From NCBI GenBank assembly GCA_013368325.1, contig JAACJK010000081.1, positions 1-29,566 of the forward strand: a stretch of DNA of 29,566 nucleotides, in the 5' to 3' direction. Below the pieces are notes generated by a model. It made no database searches. It was not told where the DNA came from and worked only from the letters and a program-made list of their open reading frames with translations. Position 1 is the first letter of the stretch, and the number at the start of each line of letters is the position of its first letter. Of the stretch, positions 19,054 through 26,998 are shown piece after piece. Position numbers and translations under genes: made by a program. Origin of the DNA: Ephemerocybe angulata. Lineage: Eukaryota > Basidiomycota > Agaricomycetes > Agaricales > Psathyrellaceae.

Positions 19054-19603
19054 TGTGGCGAAGACGCCGGCTGATGTCGGACGAGCGACGAGCAGAGAGC
19101 AGAGAGCAGAGGAGCAGAGGTCGGACGAGCGACGAGCAGCGATGCAGATACAAGGGCTGTATAGTCAAAGGTAAATAGAATACAGGGGGTAGGAGCAAAG
19201 CGACTATGTACCTGTATAGTCAAAGAGATCAAGTGGGGAATAATGAACGAGTAGCTACGAGTATATATGTGTCCAGATGATCTCGAACGAAAATAGAACA
19301 ATAGAATGATCCAAAGAACAATAGAGTCCATATGAGTCGATATGACTAAAAGGCAGCGCGCGAGCAGTGCGCCTGAGAACAAAGGTGTGAACAAGGTGTG
19401 AACGTGCTGTGCACGAGAATAAGAAGCGCGAACGTGCTGTGCATGAAGTGAGGGGAAGGCTCAGAAGAGCGAAGGCAGTATGAAGGTGTGCAAGGGTGTG
19501 CAAAGGTGTGCAAGAGTGTGCAGGAATGCGCACGAATGAATAGTAAAGGAAGAAATGAAAGGAAAAGAAGAGAAAATAAGTAGGCTGACCGGTGTTCACG
19601 ACA
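19054..19603 (-). repeat. Solo LTR (550 bp) inserted in the KDZ coding sequence, 5-bp target duplication GTCGC
   Basis: The sequence starts TGTGGCGAAG, ends TTCACGACA, and is flanked by GTCGC at 19049-19053 and 19604-19608. Removing it with one duplication joins ACT-ACT-GGT-CGC to AGC-AAG-AAC in the same KDZ frame, which confirms both borders. It contains a GTATAGTCAAAG word twice (about 19159 and 19215), a duplicated TCGGACGAGCGACGAGCAG (19077 and 19121) and four 10-bp units (19483-19522). The minus orientation is inferred because on that strand pyrimidine-rich and TATATA sequence come first (TATATA at about 19262-19268). No internal retrotransposon sequence remains. Confidence 0.82.
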
Positions 19604-20206
19604 GTCGCAGCAAGAACAAGCCAAAAAAGGGCGACACCATGGAGTCGGTAAGGTCAGAGACCACCCGAACGGTGTCCTGGATATGGAGAACCAGAGGGGT
19701 TGGAGAAGGGTCCAGCGCCCCCGCCGATGTGGTCAGCTCGGCGGTGGCTGAACAGTTCCAAGGCGAGCTCAATGAAGGTCAGTCAAAAGCCCCTTCGTTG
19801 TGTAACAAACACTCACCACATTCGATATAGCTGTCAAAATCGAGTGGTGCAAGAGTTGTGCCCGGAGCATGTGATGGGCAGAGGAGGTGGAGCTCGTTGT
19901 AGAGGAGATGAGCCGGGTTAAAGCTTCGTTCGAGCACCGCACTTCAGAATGGGATAAACGGGCGGTGGAGGCAAGGATAATCGCACCTGGGGTTGAGATA
20001 GAGCAGGGTGAGATCGACCCTCTTCTCATCGAAGGCCGTATTGCGTACGCTACCCAGCAAGCAGCCCAATTCCATGCAATGCGGGCATTCTGCGAGAAGC
20101 GATGGGTGCTGGTTTCTCAATTCGTTTCTTCCGGTGGAACGACAGCGTTGTCGGAAGGCGCAGGAGTGGCGGAGAAGCGGGCAGTAGATGGCGAGGCATT
20201 GGGTGT

Positions 20207-20275
20207 GGAGGACGACGACGACGACGATGACGACGACGATGACAATGATGACGACGATGATGAAGAGGAAGACGG
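20207..20275 (+). repeat. GAC/GAT microsatellite encoding a poly-Asp tail
   Basis: A run of GAC and GAT codons with few interruptions encodes more than 15 consecutive or near-consecutive acidic residues at the end of the KDZ remnant. Its opposite strand gives an artefactual Ser- or His/Arg-rich reading frame. Confidence 0.85.
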
Positions 20276-20315
20276 CGATGGCGACGATGCTGACAGTGAT
20301 GTCGATGGTCTCTGA

Positions 20316-21290
20316 TGGTGGCTGTGTGATTGACAGAAACGACCGATCGCCGGTGCACCGTAGGCGCCGGCGCTAAAGTCAGCGGTTTCCATATTCCCCC
20401 ATTTGCATTCAGTTGGTGGGCGGGAGGGGTATATATAGGTTGTACGGGATATCAGGTGGCTGTACTATAGTGAGAGGGGCATTGCAATTTGCAAAACCCT
20501 CTAATGAGAGGCTGATATGCAAATATCATTTCCCTCTCATGAGAGGCCCTGGTTGCAACCAGGTGATGTACTCAGGTGTTCTTTTGGACACTCCCGTACC
20601 CCAGGCGCCCAAACCGAGAATTTCGACCTCTGGTCCAAAATTTCCATTCCGACAGCCCCTTGAGGCTAATTGATTAAATTTTAAGGATGGATGTGCAAGG
20701 ATGAAATTTTCAACTCCAAAAGCGGTCGCGGGTAATGGAGATAATGTTCCGCATATGGATAGAGGCTGTGGTGCGTCGACTGTGCACAGGGCGTGTGCTC
20801 TAATTAGAGCGTAAACTGCAAACTTCGTTTTGCTTTAATTAGAGCGCCGTGTTGCAAACATGTCGCGTTATCTGGTGAAATATTTTTTCAGACCTCAAAG
20901 GGGACCCTACCTACCCTATGTAAGCATCAAAATCGCCAAATCGGGTAATTCCATCAAATTTGTAGGCAAATTGTGCACCGGAAATTCCCCGGTAACTTCC
21001 GGATTTGGTAGCCGGTCATACAGTGCGCACACACTATTCTGACCTCAGTATATATCTAAAACTATATAGAACTGTTTCAGAGACTATAGAAATACTATTT
21101 CATAACAATAGGCACTCATTTTTGTCCTATTCCTACCCAAAATAGCCCATATAAGCCCTAAAATTAGGGTTTGTCGGGGGGTATAAATATTTTTTTCCCT
21201 ACCACGAGGAGGGGGTACCTACCTAACGTCCGGTCGGATTTTTGAAGGCCGGGACCCCCTTGCCCGAAACAGCTCTACAGTCGGCACGAT
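20316..21290. other. Non-coding region downstream of the KDZ remnant; probable transposon terminal region
   Basis: No gene is seen. The first 550 bp contain a cluster of short perfect palindromes (20498-20845, listed separately). The rest (20860-21290) is AT-rich with no motif I recognise. Because it directly follows the transposase 3' end, it may be the subterminal region of the original KDZ element. This is inferred from position only. Confidence 0.45.
20498..20845. repeat. Cluster of five short palindromes of one or two motif types
   Basis: Four copies of a CTCT-(4 bases)-AGAG-like palindrome occur: CCTCTAATGAGAGG (20498-20511), CCTCTCATGAGAGG (20533-20546), GCTCTAATTAGAGC (20797-20810) and GCTTTAATTAGAGC (20832-20845). 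A 16-bp perfect palindrome, CCTGGTTGCAACCAGG, is at 20548-20563. TTGCAAA-like words lie beside several of them. Repeated palindromes of one type near a transposase gene suggest protein-binding sites. Confidence 0.8.
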
Positions 21291-21620
21291 GATATTCCCA
21301 CCTAGATACTCGCGAACACTGCCTGGGAAATAGCGTGGAAATAGTCAATATATTTCCATGCTATTTCCGAATAAAGTAGTCTAGAGAAATCGCAACTGTA
21401 TTTCCACCATATTTCGCTCTCAATATAGTCAAGAAATACTGAATATCATTTGTTGCTTTTCGGTGCTCAAATTGGGTAGCAGATTGCATATATAGATTGA
21501 TATTTCTAGCTTGAAATATATATTTTTAGAATATTTCTCATAGAAATAATTTAGAAATACTTCGAGCATTTCCACACTATTTCCACACTATTTCTTCCTG
21601 AAATAGCCTCCCACCCACGC
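21291..21620. repeat. GAAATA-repeat region with an 18-bp hairpin; possible MITE
   Basis: A hairpin at 21326-21368 has 18-base arms, GGAAATAGCGTGGAAATA and TATTTCCATGCTATTTCC, with one mismatch around GTCAATA. The same words occur inverted at the other side (CATTTCCACACTATTTCC from about 21568), and GAAATA or TATTTC appears many times between. Ends that are inverted relative to each other over about 280 bp suggest a MITE, but no target duplication is clear. Confidence 0.55.
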
Positions 21621-21772
21621 AGGGGAAGCAATTTTGGGACTTTGCGCGAGGAGAATCCTTCAGACATGGAATACCCGCACTCGAGTATTGTAGTATGCGC
21701 GCTGCGTACATTGCAATGCGAGAGTAGTCCGATGTGCGCACTAGAGACTCAACGATTCAGATTCGTCGCTTT

Positions 21773-21907
21773 GAGTGTATAAATGAGGGAGAGGAATGGA
21801 CGTGCACGGGACGAGCGGATGCACAGCAAAAGGGATGGATGCACCTAATATGGAAGGGAGGACGGTCAATCAGTGTGAGCCAATATGAAGGTATGTGTGT
21901 TGGAGGA
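21773..21907 (+). repeat. Dispersed repeat, copy 2 (relative at 10336-10473)
   Basis: Aligns with 10336-10473 from GAGGGAGAGGAATGG through ACGAGCGG, GGGATGGATG and GTCAATCAGTGTGAGCCAAT to GTTGGAGGA. Both copies are in the same orientation. No coding potential is shared. Confidence 0.6.
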
Positions 21908-22079
21908 AGGCTTTCTGATGGCAGGGAAGAGGGACGGCGTTGGGATCGCCAACGCTACTGATATGCGCAGGATCAGTGAACGTCGCGATGGCTTGATGCG
22001 ACTTGGGATCACTGCTCACAGATGCGGGGTGTGCCTCCTCGAGAATGCCTAGCACGATGACGAACCAGCGTAGAGCATG

Positions 22080-22456
22080 AACGACGAACGCTAGGGGGCT
22101 CCTTGATCCTGTACCACCATCATCTGGTGGTTTTCCCACGCTTGGGAACAGGACTGGGACGGAGCAAAACCACCCTCCTGCCTCCATTCTGGAGGTAGGA
22201 ACGACGAGTGGGCTCCAGGGTCACCACCAACCGCCCCCCGACAGAAATAACGCTAGATCTCTGCTCAAGATGGGCCATTATCGCCCCAGTCCTCCCTTGA
22301 AAGAGCACCAAACGTGCCCTCGACCCACTCGCCTCCCCCCAACCATGAGGCACTCCTAGCCTCAGGTGACTGGAGATCGAGCACGGGCGAAGCCTCACGC
22401 GCCAGGAGAACAAAGGAGAAAACGCGTCGTCGGGGTATGAAAAGGTACGCTCCGCG
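22080..22456 (+). other. Probable LINE 5' untranslated region with short hairpins
   Basis: No gene. Three small stem-loops can be read: CCACCA...TGGTGG (about 22115-22132), CCTCC-ATTCT-GGAGG (about 22181-22195) and TGAGGC...GCCTCA (about 22347-22365). It is more GC-rich than the region before about 22000, like the downstream LINE. The left boundary is an estimate. Confidence 0.4.
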
Positions 22457-22529
22457 TATATAAGTGGTACTCCCCCACCGAACGCTCTCTCTCTTTCATC
22501 CCAGATTCACAACCATCCAAGCAACCACA
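22457..22529 (+). promoter_or_regulatory. TATA box, CT-rich initiator and leader before LINE ORF1
   Basis: TATATAAG at 22457-22464 is followed by a CT run (GCTCTCTCTCTTTCATCC, about 22485-22502) and a short leader ending ACCACAATG with the ATG at 22530. This is the layout of a fungal RNA polymerase II promoter. LINEs more often have TATA-less internal promoters, so this is noted separately in the findings. Confidence 0.5.
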
Positions 22530-25169
22530 ATGTCTTCTAACAACTCCAACGCCCCCACCAACAACCCCTTTGAGGTCCTCGAAGTTCAGGACCCTAAGGA
22601 TTCCCCCCCTCACATGTCGTACCTCGCCGCGGCGAAGAACACCTCGCCGAACGGTTCCTCGAGGACCCCCTTCACCATAACCCACAATACCTCCGCTCCC
22701 AATCTCGCCCCTGTCCAGAACACTCAAGAGACCGAGGTCGCGATCCGCGCCGCGTCCATCCAGAACGCCCAGGAGGCCATGGCCGCGATCCGACTCGCGT
22801 CAAAGGAACCCAACACCCCCTCCCCGGAGGAGGGGTCCTCCACCAAACCCTCCAACGCCACCACCAAATCGCGTGCCACGGGCAAGAAAGGCGGAAGATC
22901 GAACGCCTCAGGCCCCAACGCGGGTAAGCCTCACACAAAGCCCCTCGGCGCGCAAACCACCCTCATGGATTTCTACAAAGGGAGGACCACCAACGAGGGC
23001 GTCGATGACTCCGCAAGGAAGACCCGCCAGGCCACAAAGGCAACCCAACAGTCCAAGATCCCTATCTCCGAGATGGGGAGGATCTCGAAGAGGAGGAACA
23101 CCGAGGTCGAGGACCTGGAGCCCCAACCCTCCCCGACGAAGAAGAGCTTCCCTGCAGTCGGTTCCACCGCTACCATCCCCGTGAACGAGCCCACTCATGC
23201 CGAGGCGAATAACCGCGTCGAAGCCGCCCCCTCGGGAGCTCAGGTCACGGCCCACTCCGTCGCCCCCCACACCACGGTGCCGCCCACCCCGAGGAACGAG
23301 ACCCCCCGCCCAGCCCCCCAGGCCGAGCCACAAACTGAGCGTCCTCCCTCCCCCGTCCCCTTCACCGCTGAAGAGAAAGGAAAGGGGAAGATGTTCCCGT
23401 CGTACCCCGAAGCGGACATGGAGATCGACGAGACCATGCAACGCGTCGAGACCTACCTTGATGAATTCGAGTTCCAACAGGAAGCAGGTACGCCGCACCA
23501 GGCATAAAGATCCGAACCCCTTCTTACCCCGCCTCCAATCCAGATATTCTTGATGACGACGAGTTCGATCTCGAGGATTCCCCAGACCCCGAGACGATGG
23601 ACGTCGATGAAGACGACGATGCAACCTCCGTCAGTAGCTACCACACCGTCGTCCCAGACAATCCAACACATCCGGTGCTCACCCCAAGATGCCGTCCATC
23701 CCCCCTACACACCACGTTGTCATCGGCACCCCGGTCATGACGACAAAGACCACGGTTCAGACCCACTCCCAGTCTAGCAGCAACGGGAACATCAACCCTC
23801 CTGCCACGGCCAGCACTCACGCCGCCGCAAATACATACGCCGCTGCAAACGTAGCCGCTAACGCGCACGCTGTCGCAAACGCCCACGCCGTCGCGAACGC
23901 CCATGCTGCCGCGAACGCACAGGTCCCTCCACTGGCACCCCCTCCCCTGAACATCCATAAGGCGGAGAACAACCCCCTCCTTAACCCGAACCCTACCCCC
24001 GGCCTGTATATGCCCTCTGAAGTGCCCGAGTCCGGCTATCCGAAGGTCCAGTGCGATGCTCGGCACATCTTCGAACGAGTGGATCCCAACTCCATCGACC
24101 TCATGAAGGACATCGGCGGGGCGAAGTTCTGGATTCTCCTCGCGCACGACCGCCCCAACTCGGAGCTCTACAACCGGGACGGCCATCTTGGCGCTATGAT
24201 CAAGAACGTTCTCAAGGATGCGCAACCAAAATTCCTCCGCATGCTCCCCGACCCCCGCTTCCCCCCCGACTCTGCCACGGGACCCAAACGTCCGCAAGGA
24301 ATCCTCGCCTACAACATGACCAATGAGCAGGCCGACTATATGGTAGAACGAGGCGGCATCGACACCCCCACTGCTGGGCCATCACTCTCCCTTTCGCCCT
24401 CAGCAACGCGGCGTACGTCGGCTGTTTCGACAACATCCCCCCAAGCCAAGACGGCTCTAACGTGGAAGACGAGATAACAGCCATGGTCCGTAAGACTCTC
24501 CTTGCCGAATCGGTCACCCTCCAGTCCAAACTCGACGCGATCCCGGCTGACGTCCCCAAGACTGAGTACATCGACTGGGTCCTCCGGTCAATCAGAGTTT
24601 CCAGCTTCCAACCCTCCATCGGCGGCTCCACCAGGCCCGTCTACCGGATCTACATCCGCTCCCCCACCTTTGACCCCAACGTCCACAACTCCGAGTTCCT
24701 CGCATTCTATTACAAGCAGAACTACAGGGGCGAAAACTTCATCGCCCGTTTCTCCCAGCTCAACTGGCTTTGCAACGCCTGCAAGAGTATCGATCACCCT
24801 CACGGCCTTTGTCCCTTCACCACGATCCCAGGCTTCCACAATAAGAGGCTCAACGTACACGGCGTCACCATCACGGATGCCCCGGTCCAAGCCCCAGCGA
24901 CCATCAACGTTACGAGTCTCTCCACCCCGGATGAGACGACCACCCAGTCCTTCATGGACATCTACGCCAGACAGGCTAGCTCCTCCCTGCCTCCCTCCAC
25001 CTCCAACTACGACGCCGAGAGCTCCCAGGGAGGATGGAGCCAGGTCCCCGCACGAGGGCGCGGAAGGGGCCGTGGAAATGGAGGAGGGAGGGGCCGAGGC
25101 GGCTATAGGGGAGGTCGCGGCGGCAGAGGTGGCTACCAGAACGCCGACTATGACGCCGGATGGTTCTAA
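22530..25169 (+). pseudogene. LINE ORF1: zinc-knuckle, RGG-tailed RNA-binding protein (frame-broken)
   Basis: The RNA chaperone or particle protein of the element. ATG 22530 (MSSNNSNAPTNNPFEVLEVQ) opens a Ser/Pro/Thr-rich half. An acidic stretch (DILDDDEFDLED, about 23543-23580) follows, then an Ala/Asn-rich repeat (23818-23920). A structured middle reads YPKVQCDARHIFERVDPNSI and GAKFWILLAHDRP (about 24040-24155). A CCHC knuckle, CNACKSIDHPHGLC (C-x2-C-x4-H-x4-C), lies at about 24773-24814, and a Gly/Arg-rich RGG tail at 25045-25135, ending GWF at TAA 25167-25169. Frame changes by one base occur near 23487 (GG run), 23682 (CCCC run) and 24365. Allowing for them, a single product of about 880 residues is implied. 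Confidence 0.8.
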
Positions 25170-25839
25170 GGCTCTGGATACCCACTAACATCCCACGTAA
25201 CGACCTCCTCATGAACGACTGTGCGCCCTCCCTATGACCGACTGACCTTTGACTCTTCGAACCCGCCCATCTGTTCTCTCTTCTATCGGACCTCCTCTTG
25301 TTAACAGTACTCATGCCTCGCTCTCTCTATGCGTCCACTCTTCTTTCCGTATTTACGACTGACCCGTTGCTATGCCGTTCTATGACTATGCTTGCACCAC
25401 CTTATGATACACGTACTACCGTCTCCATTTCTGTTACCTCACGGCGACGAACTCATCATGCGAGACTCGTGACCGTTCTCGCTGGACTCTCTATTATTTC
25501 CGCTACCGAGTATTAGTGCCCAATACATCGTTTGTCGCCCCTCACTTCACAGGCACGAAAGATAAGAATGATCCATAAACGACGATCCTACAAACAAAGA
25601 CAGACCGGGAGCCCACACCATAGGCCAAATATAGACTTATAATTACACGGGATGGCGCCCAAATATACTGGCTCTTAGGAGGACAGGAAAGCGCTGTTAG
25701 TCCATACCTCCAGTGGTAGCTATGGGAGTAAACTCAGCTCCGGGTTCGGTAAGCGTTGGTAGCGCCCCCATAACCCTATCATACCATCACCCCAGACACA
25801 ACTACAAGACGAATAACAACTCAACGGTGCATTACAGAA
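25170..25839. other. Spacer between LINE ORF1 and ORF2
   Basis: About 670 bp with no protein motif in any frame. The first 350 bp are pyrimidine-rich. A G-T rich stretch with GGTAGC repeats occurs at about 25714-25770. The start of ORF2 is uncertain; ATG 25838 (MVWPTPPRKPRRYKLV) is a candidate. Confidence 0.5.
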
Positions 25840-26998
25840 TGGTTTGGCCCACACCTCCCCGGAAGCCGAGGAGGTACAAGCTCGTCTATCGGCTCAACCT
25901 CTAATGACGCTCCCAGGGAGATCGGAGATAGACACCCTCGCTCGGTACCGTCCTCGGACGGTACTTCCTCTTCTCGTAGTTGTGCTCTGCGGTCCCCCCC
26001 GACTCGTACGACAACGAACAGCCAACCAACAGGCTCGAACACAGGAAGTGGTCAAACACCAGACCGAAATAGAAGCAATAGACGTAGGAGAGCTACAGTC
26101 GAAGAAGAAGACGAAATCGTTGACATTGAAAACGAACAGGTCGTATACCCAAATGAAACAGACGCCAACCCACCATAATAGATTACTTCAATCCCAGGGA
26201 AATCGTGACGGGAAGGAAAATCTGAGAGCGAATATACTCATTGGATCCTGAATATCCGGGAGGTGGTCAAATGCCACGGAGAGTAAATGGGGGGATATGA
26301 ATCAAATGATGAAGACCATAGACTGGGGGTACTCGCGGTACAGGAAACCCACTTGACATCGCAGTCGGTCAAACGCATGAACGAGAGACATAAACGGATT
26401 CACATCATAAACTCCTCGATGGACGAGGCCCGTCCGCCGCTGGAATAGCTATAGTCCTCAACAAGGACTTCGTGGCCTGGGAAGAGGCAGAACAGTGGAC
26501 GCTCATTCCAGGGAGAGCCATCTTAGTCCGCATACCTTGGAAAAATAGCAACGGAAATAAGAGAACGTTCCTGGCGATATACGCACCCAATAGGTTAAGA
26601 GACAATAGGACCTTCTGGCAGAGGCTGGAAAGAAGTTTAGATCAGGTGAGGTGCCGAAACCGGACTTTATGCTTGGAGATTTCAACATCGTCGAAGAGGC
26701 AATCGACAGGCTCCCAGCAAGGATAGATAACCAACAAGCCGTGGAGGCGCTTAGGGATCTTAAACACCACCTGGATCTGGTGGACGGGTGGCGGAAAGAG
26801 AACGGTGAAACGAAAGCGTACTCATATCTACAGGCGAACTCGAATGTGCAGTCCAGGATCGACCGTATATATGTTAGAGGCATCTCTTTGATAACACCTG
26901 TGACTGGGAGATATGTAGCGGCCAAGGAATCACGTCGGACCATGACCTAGTAATAATAAATACTTCGACCCCGGTATTCCACAGATAGGTAAAGGCAG
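25840..26998 (+). pseudogene. LINE ORF2, N-terminal region and AP-like endonuclease (frame-broken)
   Basis: The endonuclease nicks target DNA to prime reverse transcription. After a basic and acidic leader (RRRRATVEEEDEIVDIEN at about 26080-26140) the domain starts near 26225 (ANILIGS, LNIRG). It continues with AGIAIVLNKDFVAWEEAEQW and AILVRIPWKNSNGNKRTFLA (about 26445-26580). The catalytic GDFN is at about 26675-26686, SRIDRIYV at about 26854-26877 and the final SDHDL at 26934-26948. The first Asn and the Glu block (about 26290-26400) lie in several frames. Landmarks of the APE-type family are all present, so loss of function would come only from the frameshifts. Confidence 0.82.

Larger units (their letters stand above)
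18291..20315 (+). pseudogene. C-terminal part of a KDZ (Kyakuja-Dileera-Zisupton) transposase, interrupted by a solo LTR
   Basis: Coding pieces are 18291-18436, about 18503-19053, 19609-19777 and 19831-20315. They read LSFDTARKNITEEEQKDMNNGKAF and ISASQLIMLGIALEEQQ, then ALFLPSSILG, VANTRSNGLIERVTMQIQ and SADRYRSAQSAIWALGAHLG, LSPEDVRSL, then VSWIWRTRGVGE, and after a 53-bp intron (19778-19830) VKIEWCKSCARSM and AEEVELVVEEMSRV, ending in an acidic tail. These blocks match my knowledge of the C-terminal half of agaricomycete KDZ transposases. The catalytic N-terminal half is absent. Two in-frame TGA codons (18733-18735 and 19872-19874) stand where CGA fits, and there is a one-base frame difference around a possible 66-bp intron (18437-18502). 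Confidence 0.7.

Noticed and set aside
20050..20392. His/Arg- and Ser-rich minus-strand frames
   Set aside because: They are the complement of the poly-Asp microsatellite at the end of the KDZ remnant.
23488..23543. A 56-bp spliceosomal-type intron (GTACGC...CCAG) in LINE ORF1
   Set aside because: Splicing would keep the frame, but the 'intron' itself is open and coding-like in the downstream frame (TPSYPASNPDIL). A single lost G at 23487-23488 explains the frame change more simply and fits the pattern elsewhere. A retrotransposed copy would also be expected to have lost an intron.
22908..23624. 238-residue minus-strand open frame opposite LINE ORF1
   Set aside because: Gly/Leu/Arg-rich shadow of a GC-rich coding strand; the plus strand has the family features.
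24502..25188. 228-residue Ser/Pro-rich plus-strand frame overlapping ORF1
   Set aside because: The overlapping frame at 24462-25169 has the zinc knuckle and RGG tail; this is its shadow.
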